Positions 38,963 through 48,157 of a stretch of 64,000 nt of DNA are shown piece by piece. Below the pieces are notes generated by a model, which did no database searches, was not told where the DNA came from, and saw only the letters and a program-made list of their open reading frames with translations. Positions within the stretch are counted from its first letter, which is position 1. Every line of letters starts with the position of its first letter. The stretch lies in assembly GCF_002929305.1 (NCBI RefSeq), contig NZ_PJIO01000001.1, forward strand, positions 496,001 through 560,000. Direction: 5' to 3'. The stretch is from Arthrobacter sp. GMC3 (lineage in GTDB: Bacteria > Actinomycetota > Actinomycetes > Actinomycetales > Micrococcaceae). The translations under genes and the position numbers were made by a program.

Positions 38963-39331
38963 GTGATTCAGCAGGAGTCGCGGCTTAAGGTCGCCGACAA
39001 CACGGGTGCCAAGGAAATCTTGACAATCCGCGTTCTCGGTGGATCTGGGCGCCGCTACGCAGGCATTGGCGACACAATCGTCGCTACCGTCAAGGATGCA
39101 ATTCCCGGCGGAAACGTAAAGAAGGGTGACGTCGTCAAGGCTGTCATCGTTCGCACCAAGAAGGAACGTCGTCGTTCAGACGGTTCCTACATCAAGTTCG
39201 ATGAGAACGCCGCTGTGCTTCTCAAGAACGACGGGGACCCCCGTGGAACCCGTATCTTCGGCCCGGTTGGCCGTGAACTTCGGGACAAGAAGTTCATGAA
39301 GATCATCTCGTTGGCCCCGGAGGTGCTGTAA
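38963..39331 (+). CDS. rplN: 50S ribosomal protein L14
   Basis: 122 residues, the universal length, from GTG 38963 with CAGGAGACACTA upstream. An in-frame ATG at 38927 would add 12 residues before the invariant [16 protein letters not shown]14 lies at the subunit interface. [20 protein letters not shown] and the C-terminal [12 protein letters not shown] are intact. First gene of the spc operon. Confidence 0.97.
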   Translation: MIQQESRLKVADNTGAKEILTIRVLGGSGRRYAGIGDTIVATVKDAIPGGNVKKGDVVKAVIVRTKKERRRSDGSYIKFDENAAVLLKNDGDPRGTRIFGPVGRELRDKKFMKIISLAPEVL

Positions 39332-39334
39332 CTC

Positions 39335-39697
39335 ATGGCGAAAATCAAAAAGGGTGACCTGGTTCAGGTCATCACAGGTGGCAAGGCCGAACGTGGCGGC
39401 GACCGTGGCAAGCAGGGCAAAGTCCTGAAGGTATACACCGAGACCAACCGCGTGTTGGTTGAAGGCGTAAACCGCGTCACCAAGCACACCAAGGCTGGCC
39501 AGACGGAACGTGGCACCAACACTGGTGGCATTGAAATCGTCGAGGCTCCCATTCACATCTCAAACGTTGCTGTGGTGGACCCGTCCACCAAGAAGCCGAC
39601 TCGCGTTGGTTACCGCACCGAAACCGTTGAGCGCGACGGCCGCGAGCGTCAAGTACGCATCCGTGTTGCCAAGACCTCGGGGAAGGATCTGGCATGA
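39335..39697 (+). CDS. rplX: 50S ribosomal protein L24
   Basis: 120 residues. L24 initiates 50S assembly. The N-terminal KOW motif ([26 protein letters not shown], here in part) is followed by [12 protein letters not shown] and [18 protein letters not shown]. Three bases after rplN; its stop overlaps the rplE ATG. Confidence 0.97.
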   Translation: MAKIKKGDLVQVITGGKAERGGDRGKQGKVLKVYTETNRVLVEGVNRVTKHTKAGQTERGTNTGGIEIVEAPIHISNVAVVDPSTKKPTRVGYRTETVERDGRERQVRIRVAKTSGKDLA

Positions 39698-40278
39698 GCG
39701 CCGTAGTTGCAGAGAACACACCTAAGATCACGCCTCGCCTGAAGACCCGCTATGCAGGGGAAATCAAGGCGTCGCTGGTTGAGGAATTCAAGTACGCGAA
39801 CGTCAACCAGGTTCCGCGCCTGGTCAAGGTCGTTGTCAACATGGGTGTTGGAGAAGCCGCTAAGGACTCCAAGATCATTGACGGCGCCGTCCGCGACCTC
39901 ACAGCCATCACCGGCCAGAAGCCTCAGGTTTCCAAGGCCCGCAAGTCGATCGCACAGTTCAAGCTGCGCGAAGGCATGCCGATCGGTTGCCACGCTACGT
40001 TGCGTGGAGACCGCATGTGGGAATTCCTGGACCGCTTGGTCACGTTGGCACTGCCCCGTATCCGCGATTTCCGCGGCTTGAGCGGCAAGCAGTTCGACGG
40101 CAACGGAAACTACACCTTCGGTTTGACCGAACAGGTTATGTTCCACGAGATCGACCAGGACAACATTGACCGCGTTCGCGGCATGGACATCACTGTCGTG
40201 ACCACCGCAAAGACCGATGACGAAGGCCGCGCGCTGCTTAAGGCGCTTGGCTTCCCGTTCAAATCCGAAGATAAATAA
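39694..40278 (+). CDS. rplE: 50S ribosomal protein L5
   Basis: 194 residues; the ATG overlaps the rplX stop (ATGA). L5 binds 5S rRNA in the central protuberance. The signature region [34 protein letters not shown] and [20 protein letters not shown] is present. An N-terminal extension of about 12 residues is typical of actinobacteria. Confidence 0.97.
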   Translation: MSAVVAENTPKITPRLKTRYAGEIKASLVEEFKYANVNQVPRLVKVVVNMGVGEAAKDSKIIDGAVRDLTAITGQKPQVSKARKSIAQFKLREGMPIGCHATLRGDRMWEFLDRLVTLALPRIRDFRGLSGKQFDGNGNYTFGLTEQVMFHEIDQDNIDRVRGMDITVVTTAKTDDEGRALLKALGFPFKSEDK

Positions 40279-40381
40279 TCTACGTAACAGGTCCGTTCTG
40301 CGGGTATGAAGGGTTGGCACTTGCTGCCAGCGCTTCTAATCGCCGCGAAGGAAACCGTTTCGAGGAAGGGCAAGCGCCCAA

Positions 40382-40780
40382 ATGACAATGACAGATCCTG
40401 TCGCAGACATGCTTACGCGTCTGCGCAACGCAAACTCGGCACACCACGACACCGTGTCCATGCCGTTTAGCAAGCTCAAAGGCCACATCGCCGACATCCT
40501 CAAGGCACAGGGTTACATTGCTGCCTGGAAGGTTGAAGACGCTGAGGTTGGCAAGAAGCTGACCATCGACTTGAAGTACGGCCCCGCACGCGAGCGTTCA
40601 ATCGCTGGCCTGCGCCGTATCTCCAAGCCGGGACTGCGCGTTTACGCGAAGTCCACGAACCTCCCCAACGTTTTGGGTGGTTTGGGTGTCGCAATCCTGT
40701 CGACGTCTTCTGGTCTTTTGACCGACCGTCAGGCTGCCAAGAAGGGCGTGGGTGGGGAAGTCCTCGCCTACGTCTGGTAG
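40382..40780 (+). CDS. rpsH: 30S ribosomal protein S8
   Basis: 132 residues, standard length. S8 binds the central domain of 16S rRNA and is the spc repressor in E. coli. [18 protein letters not shown] and the C-terminal [20 protein letters not shown], with the final YVW, are conserved. AGGAAGGGCAAGCGCCCAA precedes the ATG. The rpsN gene that often lies between rplE and rpsH is missing here. Confidence 0.97.
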   Translation: MTMTDPVADMLTRLRNANSAHHDTVSMPFSKLKGHIADILKAQGYIAAWKVEDAEVGKKLTIDLKYGPARERSIAGLRRISKPGLRVYAKSTNLPNVLGGLGVAILSTSSGLLTDRQAAKKGVGGEVLAYVW

Positions 40781-40803
40781 CAGAGAGAGAAGGGAAAGAA
40801 CTT

Positions 40804-41340
40804 ATGTCACGTATTGGACGTCTCCCCATCTCCGTGCCTGCCGGCGTTGAGGTCAAGATTGAAGACAGCCTTGTTTCCGTCAAGGGCCCGAAGGGAACGC
40901 TGGATCTCACGATCGCCAGCCCCATCACGGCAGCCATTGAAGAAAACACCATCACGGTTAGCCGCCCCAACGACGAGCGCAATTCACGTGCTCTCCACGG
41001 TTTGACTCGTACGCTCATTGACAACCTGATCATCGGTGTCACTGCTGGCTACGAGAAGAAGCTGGAAATCGTTGGTACCGGTTACCGCGTAGTTGCCAAG
41101 GGCAAGGACCTTGAGTTCGCTCTCGGTTTCAGCCACCCGGTCCTCATTGAGGCCCCGGAAGGCATCACACTGGCCGTAGAGAGCCCCACGAAGCTCTCCG
41201 TGTCAGGTATTAGCAAGCAGCAGGTGGGCGAAGTTGCTGCCAATATCCGCAAGCTGCGTAAGCCTGACCCGTACAAGGGTAAGGGTGTTCGCTACGCTGG
41301 CGAGATTATCCGTCGTAAAGTCGGAAAGGCTGGTAAGTAA
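40804..41340 (+). CDS. rplF: 50S ribosomal protein L6
   Basis: 178 residues. L6 sits near the factor-binding site. [17 protein letters not shown], and the second-domain signature [11 protein letters not shown], are present. GAGAGAAGGGAAAGAACTT precedes the start. Two bases separate it from rplR. Confidence 0.98.
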   Translation: MSRIGRLPISVPAGVEVKIEDSLVSVKGPKGTLDLTIASPITAAIEENTITVSRPNDERNSRALHGLTRTLIDNLIIGVTAGYEKKLEIVGTGYRVVAKGKDLEFALGFSHPVLIEAPEGITLAVESPTKLSVSGISKQQVGEVAANIRKLRKPDPYKGKGVRYAGEIIRRKVGKAGK

Positions 41341-41342
41341 CC

Positions 41343-41714
41343 ATGGCACTGTCCGTTAGAGGAAAGTCCAAGGCCGCAGCACGCGGCCGTCGTCACCTGC
41401 GCGTTCGTAAGCGCGTCAGCGGCACCACCGCGCGTCCGCGCCTGGTAGTTAACCGCTCTGCCCGTCACGTATTCGTTCAGGTCATCGATGACACCAAGGG
41501 TCTGACCCTGGCTTCGGCATCGACCCTGGAAGCAGACATGCGCGCCTTCGACGGCGACAAGACTGCCAAGGCCAAGCGCATTGGTGAGCTCGTTGCCGAG
41601 CGCGCCAAGGCTGCTGGCATTGAAGCTGTCGTTTTCGACCGCGGTGGTAACCGCTACCACGGCCGTGTTGCAGCTATCGCTGACGGCGCACGTGAAGGCG
41701 GTCTGGCACTGTGA
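41343..41714 (+). CDS. rplR: 50S ribosomal protein L18
   Basis: 123 residues. L18 binds 5S rRNA with L5. The basic N-terminus ([20 protein letters not shown]) and [41 protein letters not shown] are conserved. A GTG for an alternative rpsE start overlaps its stop. Confidence 0.97.
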   Translation: MALSVRGKSKAAARGRRHLRVRKRVSGTTARPRLVVNRSARHVFVQVIDDTKGLTLASASTLEADMRAFDGDKTAKAKRIGELVAERAKAAGIEAVVFDRGGNRYHGRVAAIADGAREGGLAL

Positions 41715-41740
41715 CCGAAAACATTAACAAGGAGAACACT

Positions 41741-42418
41741 GTGTCAGAAGCAACTGCAACTGACGGAGCGGCTGCAAAGACCGACGCCGCAGCAGCTGAC
41801 GCCGGCCGTGGCCGCGGTGGCCGCGACGGTGCTCGTGGAGGCCGCGAAGGCGGTCGCGACGGCGGCCGTGGCCGTGGACGCGATGGTGGCCGCGAGGCTG
41901 AGAAGAACCAGTTCATCGAGCGCGTTGTTAACATCAACCGCGTTGCCAAGGTTGTCAAGGGTGGTCGTCGCTTCAGCTTCACCGCTCTGGTAATCGTCGG
42001 CGACGGCAACGGAATGGTTGGCGTTGGCTACGGCAAGGCTAAGGAAGTTCCCGCAGCCATTGCCAAGGGTGTTGAAGAAGCTAAGAAGTCCTTCTTCCGC
42101 GTTCCGCTCATCGGCAAGACTGTTCCGCACCGCGTACAGGGTGAAGCCGCTGCCGGCGTCGTCCTGTTGCGTCCGGCTGCAGCCGGTACCGGCGTTATCG
42201 CCGGTGGCCCGGTTCGCGCCATCCTGGAATGCGTTGGTATTCACGATGTGCTCTCGAAGTCACTCGGTTCCTCCAACGCCATCAACATTGTTCACGCAAC
42301 CGTTGATGCACTGAAGCGTTTGGAAGACCCCAAGGCTGTTGCGGCTCGCCGCGGCTTGCCCTTGGACGAGGTTGCTCCGGCCGTTCTGTTGCGCAACATG
42401 CAAAAGGCAGGTCTGTAA
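41741..42418 (+). CDS. rpsE: 30S ribosomal protein S5
   Basis: 225 residues from GTG 41741, which has AAGGAG 6 bases upstream. A GTG at 41711 (GTGA overlap with rplR) would add 10 residues and cannot be excluded. The first 55 or so residues are Ala-rich, then Arg/Gly-rich ([17 protein letters not shown] repeats). The S5 domain follows ([38 protein letters not shown]), with the fidelity loop and C-terminal domain complete. S5 controls decoding accuracy. Its TAA overlaps the rpmD ATG. Confidence 0.96.
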   Translation: MSEATATDGAAAKTDAAAADAGRGRGGRDGARGGREGGRDGGRGRGRDGGREAEKNQFIERVVNINRVAKVVKGGRRFSFTALVIVGDGNGMVGVGYGKAKEVPAAIAKGVEEAKKSFFRVPLIGKTVPHRVQGEAAAGVVLLRPAAAGTGVIAGGPVRAILECVGIHDVLSKSLGSSNAINIVHATVDALKRLEDPKAVAARRGLPLDEVAPAVLLRNMQKAGL

Positions 42419-42630
42419 TGACTACACCGAAGAACATTAAGGTTTCCGAGAACAAGCTGGAAATCACTCAGATCCGGGGCGTCGTTGGCGCCAAGCAGTT
42501 CCAGAAGGACACCCTTCGTTCACTGGGTCTCAAGCGTATCGGTCACACCGTGACTCGCACCGCTGACGCAGTGACCGCAGGCATGGTCAACACGGTTCCG
42601 CACCTGATCAAGGTTGAGGAGACTAAGTAA
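42418..42630 (+). CDS. rpmD: 50S ribosomal protein L30
   Basis: 70 residues. The ATG overlaps the rpsE stop (TAATG). L30 is a small surface protein of the 50S subunit. [33 protein letters not shown] and the final [12 protein letters not shown] match the family. Confidence 0.96.
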   Translation: MTTPKNIKVSENKLEITQIRGVVGAKQFQKDTLRSLGLKRIGHTVTRTADAVTAGMVNTVPHLIKVEETK

Positions 42631-42631
42631 A

Positions 42632-43114
42632 GTGGCTGCTGAGAAGAAGACTGTAGAAACTGCTGAGAAGCAGAATGCACTGAAGGTCCACCACCTGCGT
42701 CCCGCACCCGGCGCCAAGACGGCTAAAACCCGTGTTGGCCGTGGTGAGGGTTCCAAGGGTAAGACCGCAGGCCGCGGTACCAAGGGTACCAAGGCTCGCT
42801 ACCAGATCAAGGCTGGCTTTGCCGGCGGCCAGTTGCCGCTGCACATGCGCTTGCCGAAGCTGCGTGGCTTCAAGAACCCGTTCCGCGTTGAGTTCCAGGT
42901 TGTAAACCTGGACAAGCTGAACGAGCTCTTCCCCGAGGGTGGCGTTGTCACCGTCGAGACTCTGGTTGAGAAGGGTGCCGTTCGCAAGAACCAGCTCGTC
43001 AAGGTGCTGGGCACCGGCGACATCACCGTCAAGGTTGATATCTCCGCTCATGCATTCTCCACCAGTGCCGTTGAAAAGATCACTGCCGCAGGTGGAACCA
43101 CCACCGGACTGTAA
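42632..43114 (+). CDS. rplO: 50S ribosomal protein L15
   Basis: 160 residues from GTG 42632, one base after the rpmD stop. L15 is a late assembly protein. [30 protein letters not shown] and the C-terminal [12 protein letters not shown] match the family. The N-terminal 15 residues ([13 protein letters not shown]) are a low-complexity extension. Followed by a terminator, so the spc block proper ends here and secY has its own leader. Confidence 0.96.
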   Translation: MAAEKKTVETAEKQNALKVHHLRPAPGAKTAKTRVGRGEGSKGKTAGRGTKGTKARYQIKAGFAGGQLPLHMRLPKLRGFKNPFRVEFQVVNLDKLNELFPEGGVVTVETLVEKGAVRKNQLVKVLGTGDITVKVDISAHAFSTSAVEKITAAGGTTTGL

Positions 43115-43143
43115 AAAGTTCAAGATGTGCAGATCTAGCGATT

Positions 43144-43190
43144 AGACTCTTGACGGGCGGAGCATAAGTTCCGCCCGCCAGGAGTCTTTT
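43144..43190 (+). terminator. Rho-independent terminator after rplO
   Basis: A stem of about 17 bp (43144-43161 with 43170-43187, one A-C mismatch and one wobble) ends in TTTT. Separates the spc genes from secY-adk-map. Confidence 0.88.
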
Positions 43191-43330
43191 GCGTATCCGG
43201 TGGTTTTTTGCCGCCATCGTTTCTGGACGGATTTCAATTCCGGTTTCAGTGCGAGACAGATCACCCACTAGAATCTTTCCTTGGGCTTCAATTGTGAACC
43301 CACCTTCATCACTACACATCAGGAGGACGC

Positions 43331-44656
43331 TTGCTTACCGCATTTGGCCGCGCCTTTCGCACGCCTGATCTGCGACGCAAGTTGTTGTTCACGCTGGGAA
43401 TCCTCGCTATCTTCCGCTTGGGTGCGTTTATCCCCTCGCCCGGAGTTGACTACCGAAATGTCCAACAGTGCGTGAATGCTGCTGACACAAGCCAGGGTAT
43501 TTACCAGCTTGTGAATTTGTTCAGCGGCGGCGCCTTGCTTCAGGTTTCCATCTTCGCTTTGGGAATCATGCCCTACATCACCGCGAGCATCATTGTTCAG
43601 CTCCTGCGCGTGGTTATTCCCCGGTTCCAGGAACTTCACCTTGAAGGTGCCCAGGGCCAGGGCCTGCTAACCCAGTACACGCGCTACCTGACAATTGCCT
43701 TGGGTCTCCTCAATGCCACCACGTTGGTAACGCTTGCCCGCTCCGGTCAGCTGTTTGCCGGTTGTGGTGCTGCTGGCAGCGCCACCCCGTTGATTCCCAA
43801 TGACAGCCTGATTACGATCTTGCTGCTGATCATCACCTTGACAGCAGGATCCGGACTGATCATGTGGATGGGCGAGCTCGTCACCGAAAAGGGTGTCGGA
43901 AACGGCATGTCCTTGCTGATCTTCACGGCCATCGCCGCTCAGTTCCCGACCTCCTTGGGTGCAATCTTGAAGACTCAGGGCTGGGGCACATTCCTGCTTG
44001 TCATGGCCATCGGCCTAGTGGTTGTTGCCCTCGTAGTGTTTGTTGAACAGTCTCAGCGCCGCGTCCCTGTTCAGTACGCAAAGCGCATGATCGGTCGCCG
44101 CACCATGGGCGGCACCAGCACGTACATCCCGATCAAGGTCAACATGGCCGGCGTTATTCCTGTCATCTTTGCCTCCTCGATGCTGTACCTGCCAGCGTTG
44201 CTGGCTCAGTTCGCCACACCAAAAAACGGTGGAAATGTTCCGGGCTGGGTTGAATGGATCAACAACTACCTCACACGTGGCGATCACCCGGTCTACATGT
44301 TGATGTATTTCCTGCTGACCATTGGCTTTACCTACTTCTATGTCGCGATCACCTTCAACCCTGAAGAGGTCTCCGACAATATGAAGAAGTACGGCGGGTT
44401 CATTCCCGGTATTCGTGCCGGCAAGCCCACCCAAGATTACTTGCAGTACGTTATTTCTCGAATCACCCTGCCGGGATCGCTCTACCTGGGCATCGTTGCC
44501 CTGATCCCGCTCATTGCCTTGGTCTTGATCGGGGCAAACCAGAACTTCCCGTTCGGCGGCACGTCGATCCTGATTATTGTTGGAGTCGGGTTGGAGACGG
44601 TCAAGCAGATTGATGCACAGCTCCAGCAGCGCCACTACGAAGGGTTATTGCGATGA
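43331..44656 (+). CDS. secY: Preprotein translocase subunit SecY
   Basis: 441 residues with ten membrane helices, forming the Sec channel with the SecE encoded at 4610. Family segments LLFTLGILAIFRLGAFIPSPGV, GIMPYITASIIVQLL and the cytoplasmic loop SQRRVPVQYAKRM are present. The start is TTG 43331 right after AGGAGGACGC; no ATG fits. The stop overlaps the adk start (ATGA). Confidence 0.97.
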   Translation: MLTAFGRAFRTPDLRRKLLFTLGILAIFRLGAFIPSPGVDYRNVQQCVNAADTSQGIYQLVNLFSGGALLQVSIFALGIMPYITASIIVQLLRVVIPRFQELHLEGAQGQGLLTQYTRYLTIALGLLNATTLVTLARSGQLFAGCGAAGSATPLIPNDSLITILLLIITLTAGSGLIMWMGELVTEKGVGNGMSLLIFTAIAAQFPTSLGAILKTQGWGTFLLVMAIGLVVVALVVFVEQSQRRVPVQYAKRMIGRRTMGGTSTYIPIKVNMAGVIPVIFASSMLYLPALLAQFATPKNGGNVPGWVEWINNYLTRGDHPVYMLMYFLLTIGFTYFYVAITFNPEEVSDNMKKYGGFIPGIRAGKPTQDYLQYVISRITLPGSLYLGIVALIPLIALVLIGANQNFPFGGTSILIIVGVGLETVKQIDAQLQQRHYEGLLR

Positions 44657-45222
44657 CAAGAATGCTGATCATTGGACCTCCCGGGTCAGGTAAAGGAACA
44701 CAGGCCGAGCGCATCTGCGTCGAACTGGGGATTGTTGCCATTTCTACCGGCGACATCTTCCGTGCCAATGTCAAGGGCGAAACCCCCTTGGGCCTGGAAG
44801 CAAAGAAGTACATCGACAACGGTGACTTTGTTCCTGACAGCGTGACCAACCGGATGGTTCGTGACCGGCTTGCCCAGGACGACGTCGCAAATGGCTTCCT
44901 CCTGGACGGCTACCCGCGCACCAGCGGCCAGGTGGACGAACTCGATGACATTTTGGCGCAGGCGCACGTGAAACTTGACGTAGTTGTCCAGCTGACCGCC
45001 GACGACGAGGAACTGGTACGGCGTCTGTTGGGCCGGGCCCTGGAAACCGGACGCACCGACGACAACGAAAAGGTCATCCGTCACCGGCTTGACCTCTACC
45101 GTGAGCAGACCGAAGTGGTAGTTGCCCGCTATGCGGAGCGCGGCATTCTTGCCAAGGTCGACGGGCTCGGGGACATGGATGATGTCACCAAGCGCATCAT
45201 GGAAGCCATCAAGAACGTCTAG
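44653..45222 (+). CDS. adk: Adenylate kinase
   Basis: 189 residues. It interconverts ATP + AMP and 2 ADP. The P-loop is GPPGSGKGTQ, the AMP site includes STGDIFRANV and GFLLDGYPRT, and the lid is the short form without cysteines (LETGRTDDNEKVIRHRL), usual for actinobacteria. ATGA overlap with secY. Confidence 0.98.
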   Translation: MTRMLIIGPPGSGKGTQAERICVELGIVAISTGDIFRANVKGETPLGLEAKKYIDNGDFVPDSVTNRMVRDRLAQDDVANGFLLDGYPRTSGQVDELDDILAQAHVKLDVVVQLTADDEELVRRLLGRALETGRTDDNEKVIRHRLDLYREQTEVVVARYAERGILAKVDGLGDMDDVTKRIMEAIKNV

Positions 45223-45244
45223 CTAACGTGCACCACAGTTTTGC

Positions 45245-45263
45245 CGGTACGAACGTTGTACCG
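45245..45263 (+). other. Hairpin after adk
   Basis: CGGTAC (45245-45250) pairs with GTACCG (45258-45263), just upstream of the stronger hairpin. Confidence 0.4.
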
Positions 45264-45272
45264 ACCTGATAG

Positions 45273-45317
45273 GAGGGCTCCTTCCCGCAGTATGGGAAGG
45301 AGCCCTCAAACTTTTTC
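45273..45317 (+). terminator. Terminator/attenuator between adk and map
   Basis: A perfect 14-bp stem (45273-45286 with 45294-45307) followed by AAACTTTTT. It ends 19 bases before the map start, so map is either expressed by read-through or the hairpin acts as an attenuator. Confidence 0.8.
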
Positions 45318-45335
45318 AAGTGAAGGGATCCCGCC

Positions 45336-46172
45336 ATGGCGTTTGGCCAGCAACGGATTGAATACAAAACCATTGACCAGATGCGCATCATGCATCGCAG
45401 TGGCCTCATCCTTGATGATGCCCTGAACCAAACCATTGCTGCCGTTCGTCCCGGGATCACCACAGGGGAGCTTGACGCAATCTTCGCCGCCCTGCTGAAA
45501 AAGGCCGGTGCCACCTCGAACTTCCTCGGCTACCACGGCTTCCCGGCATCGATCTGCGCCTCGGTCAATGAGGAAGTCGTTCACGGCATTCCTGGCGCCC
45601 GCGTCCTGGAGGCCGGAGACATCATCTCCATCGACGGTGGTGCAGTTGTGGAAGGCTGGCACTCGGATTCCGCCCGGACCACCATTGTCGGTGGAGCCGC
45701 CGCTGAGGACCCGAAGGACCGCCGCCTGAGCGACATCACCGAGGAAAGCATGTGGCGGGGGATCGCCGCGATGGCCAGTGCCAAATACATTGGGGACATC
45801 GGAGACGCCATCGACGAATATGTCACCTCACAGCAGGGGCCAGAACTCGGCATCCTTGAGGACTATGTGGGCCACGGAATTGGCTCGGCCATGCATATGG
45901 CTCCGGATGTCCTCAACTACAGCTCCAAGCACCGCGGGCCCAAGCTCAAGCCCGGCATGTGCCTTGCCCTGGAGCCCATGCTGGTGCGCGGTGGACTGGA
46001 AACCAAGACCCTCGCCGATGATTGGACAGTGGTAACGGTCGATAAGTCCCGCGCCGCGCATTGGGAGCACTCAGTCGCGGTCCATGCCAAGGGCATTTGG
46101 GTGCTGACCGCGGCCGACGGCGGGGCGGAGCGCCTTGCGCCGTTAGGCGTCGTCCCGGTGCCACTGGGATAG
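45336..46172 (+). CDS. map: Methionine aminopeptidase, type I
   Basis: 278 residues. It removes N-terminal Met from nascent proteins. The metal ligands are visible: Asp in IDGGAVVEGWHSDSARTT (two aspartates), His in GHGIGSAMHMAPDV, Glu in LEPMLVRGG and Glu in WEHSVAVH. HGFPASICASVNEEVVHGIP is the substrate side. ATG follows GTGAAGGGATCCCGCC. The adk-map-infA order is common; here an inserted operon separates map from infA. Confidence 0.97.
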   Translation: MAFGQQRIEYKTIDQMRIMHRSGLILDDALNQTIAAVRPGITTGELDAIFAALLKKAGATSNFLGYHGFPASICASVNEEVVHGIPGARVLEAGDIISIDGGAVVEGWHSDSARTTIVGGAAAEDPKDRRLSDITEESMWRGIAAMASAKYIGDIGDAIDEYVTSQQGPELGILEDYVGHGIGSAMHMAPDVLNYSSKHRGPKLKPGMCLALEPMLVRGGLETKTLADDWTVVTVDKSRAAHWEHSVAVHAKGIWVLTAADGGAERLAPLGVVPVPLG

Positions 46173-46493
46173 TCCCCACTTGCCGGCCCAAATAAATCGC
46201 TGGCGCGATTTCTTTGGGAACCTGGCAAGCGGGGGCCCAACAATTCGGTACAGACAATTGGGTCCCTCTGGCGTGTGGGCCCAGAAGTCGGCTCCAACAT
46301 CGTGTTCCCCGGATCTTGCGAATTTTTCGCCAGGTCTGGGGAACAACTGTTTAACCTCTCGTTCACTTCCGTCCACTTTCCGGACACCAAAGGCCGAAGA
46401 AGGTTGCCTACCGTGGTCAATGAGACCACGGCAGGCACTGCAACACAGCAGGCCGGACCGCCGTGGCACCAATTCGAGAGGGTGCCAAAGCAT
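46173..46493 (+). promoter_or_regulatory. Control region of the GDPD-ugp operon, with Pho-box-like repeats
   Basis: 321 bases. After the map stem-loop come three similar 7-mers in direct orientation: GTTTAAC (46349-46355), GTTCACT (46361-46367) and GTCCACT (46371-46377), 12 and 10 bases apart. They resemble the 11-nt-spaced GTTCACC units bound by actinobacterial PhoP. A role in phosphate control is inference, supported by operon content. Confidence 0.4.
46174..46235 (+). terminator. Extended stem-loop after map
   Basis: CCCAAATAAATCGC (46187-46200) pairs with GCGATTTCTTTGGG (46205-46218), one mismatch. An outer stem CTTGCC/GGCAAG (46179-46184, 46224-46229) plus CCCC/GGGG extends it. No T-run. 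Confidence 0.75.
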
Positions 46494-47213
46494 ATGCGCA
46501 TCTATGCCCACAGAGGGGTTTCCGCACACTACCCAGAGAACACTCTGGCGGCCTTTGCCAAGGCGATCGATCTTGGAGTTGAGGGCATTGAACTAGATGT
46601 CCACGTCTCCGGTGACGGGATTGCAGTTGTCATCCATGACGAGAGCGTGGACCGGACCACCAACGGGATTGGCTCGGTGTCGGACTTTACCGCCAAGCAG
46701 CTCGGTCTGCTCGACGCCGGTCACCGGCAGCACGTGCCCACTCTGGAGGCTGTCCTGGCCCTCGCGGCAGGCAAGGTGCGGGTCAACATTGAACTCAAGG
46801 ACATTGCCGCCGTCGGCCCAGTGTTGAAAGTGGGATCCGCCCACCCAGACCTTGACTGGTTTGCGTCCTCGAGTGACTGGGATGCGCTGGCCGAAATGGC
46901 GCGGCTGGCCCCCGGCGCCGATTGCTACCCGACCACCCTAGGCGTGGCAGTCAACCCCGATGGCCAAGGAACGCTCGAAGACGCGGCGGAGTTCGCTGCC
47001 AGACTCAAGGGAACCGGGGTGTCCGTTTGGGAAGGGTGCCTTGATCTCAGGACTATTGAGGGAATCCACGCGCGAGGCTTGGAGGTGTGGGCATGGACTG
47101 TCAACGACCCCGCCCGAGCCAGAGAACTTTTGGATCTCGGCGTTGATGCCCTCTGCACCGATGATCCCCTCCTCATTCGCAACTCGCTCGCAACACTGCC
47201 GCTGGGCCGGTAA
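46494..47213 (+). CDS. Glycerophosphodiester phosphodiesterase
   Basis: 239 residues, the usual GDPD length, from ATG 46494. It hydrolyses glycerophosphodiesters from phospholipids to glycerol-3-phosphate and an alcohol. The catalytic His and metal ligands are visible in YAHRGVSAHYPENT, IELDVHVSGDG and VIHDESVDRTTNG; VNIELKD is the third conserved segment. There is no signal peptide, so it is cytoplasmic. An open frame continues upstream to 46275 without homology. The stop overlaps the next start (TAATG), so it leads the ugp-like operon. Confidence 0.92.
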   Translation: MRIYAHRGVSAHYPENTLAAFAKAIDLGVEGIELDVHVSGDGIAVVIHDESVDRTTNGIGSVSDFTAKQLGLLDAGHRQHVPTLEAVLALAAGKVRVNIELKDIAAVGPVLKVGSAHPDLDWFASSSDWDALAEMARLAPGADCYPTTLGVAVNPDGQGTLEDAAEFAARLKGTGVSVWEGCLDLRTIEGIHARGLEVWAWTVNDPARARELLDLGVDALCTDDPLLIRNSLATLPLGR

Positions 47214-48157
47214 TGGTCGTTACACACAGCGCCGCCCGCGGTACAGGCAGCCTGCCCGCACCGCCACCTAAGAAGCATCACTCAGCGCGTGTGCGCAGGG
47301 AGGCCTGGGTGTTTTTGGCCCTGGCCCTGCCGAATCTGCTGCTGATTGCGTTCTTCACATATCGGCCCCTGCTCGTGAACATGTACTACTCCACCCTGGA
47401 TTGGACCCTGGGCTCCACAGACGCCACAGTGGTGGGGCTGGGCAACTATCTGGAGTTCTTCACCTCCGGCGACGCCGGATCGGTGCTGGGCACCACGGCC
47501 GTATTCACACTTGCCACAGTAGGCGGGTCCATGATCTTGGGCCTGGCCGTTGCCGTGGCCCTGAATCAGAAGATACCCGGCCGCACAGTGGCACGGTCGG
47601 CCGTGTTCGCCCCTTATGTCCTCTCGGGAGTCGGCGTGGGCATGGTCTGGCTGTTCATCTTTGACCCCGTCTACGGTGTTCTCTCGTGGGTCTTGCGGGG
47701 AGTTGGGCTGGCCAGCCCACAGTGGATCAACGACCCCAATCTTTCCTTGCTGATGGTCATCATTGTCTACGTCTGGAAGAACTTGGGCTATTGCGCCATC
47801 GTGTACCTGGCAGGCCTGCAATCCATGCCACAGGACGTCCTGGAGGCGGCAGCCCTCGATGGGGCAGGCCCCATCCGGCGGTTCTTCCTGGTCGTCTTCC
47901 CACTGCTATCGCCGACCACCTTTTTCCTGCTCATCACCAGCTTGCTGAGCTCACTTCAGGCCTTCGACATCATCAAGATCATGACGCCCACTGGCAACGG
48001 AACGGGCACGTTGATCTTCGAGGCGTACCTGCAGGCATTCGGCGCCTACAACAGGGCCGGCTATTCGGCCGCCATCTCGGTGGTGCTGTTTGTGCTGCTG
48101 CTGGTCATGACGGGGTTACAACTACGCTTCGTTGAACGAAAGGTGCACTACGCGTGA
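47213..48157 (+). CDS. ugpA: ABC transporter permease, UgpA-type
   Basis: 314 residues with six membrane helices. The cytoplasmic EAA loop that binds the ATPase is EAAALDGAGPIRRFFLVVFP. The family is carbohydrate uptake class 1 (MalF/UgpA). The ATG overlaps the GDPD stop. With the adjacent diesterase the likely substrate is glycerol-3-phosphate or a glycerophosphodiester; a sugar is the alternative. The stop overlaps the second permease start. Confidence 0.85.
   Translation: MVVTHSAARGTGSLPAPPPKKHHSARVRREAWVFLALALPNLLLIAFFTYRPLLVNMYYSTLDWTLGSTDATVVGLGNYLEFFTSGDAGSVLGTTAVFTLATVGGSMILGLAVAVALNQKIPGRTVARSAVFAPYVLSGVGVGMVWLFIFDPVYGVLSWVLRGVGLASPQWINDPNLSLLMVIIVYVWKNLGYCAIVYLAGLQSMPQDVLEAAALDGAGPIRRFFLVVFPLLSPTTFFLLITSLLSSLQAFDIIKIMTPTGNGTGTLIFEAYLQAFGAYNRAGYSAAISVVLFVLLLVMTGLQLRFVERKVHYA

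Noticed and set aside
38662..38963. Short frames in the S10-spc spacer
   Set aside because: Composition is non-coding, no ribosome sites, and they overlap the likely promoter.
46275..46493. Longer N-terminus for the glycerophosphodiesterase
   Set aside because: The upstream reading lacks homology, runs through the repeats proposed as Pho boxes, and the family N-terminus starts at MRIYAHRG.
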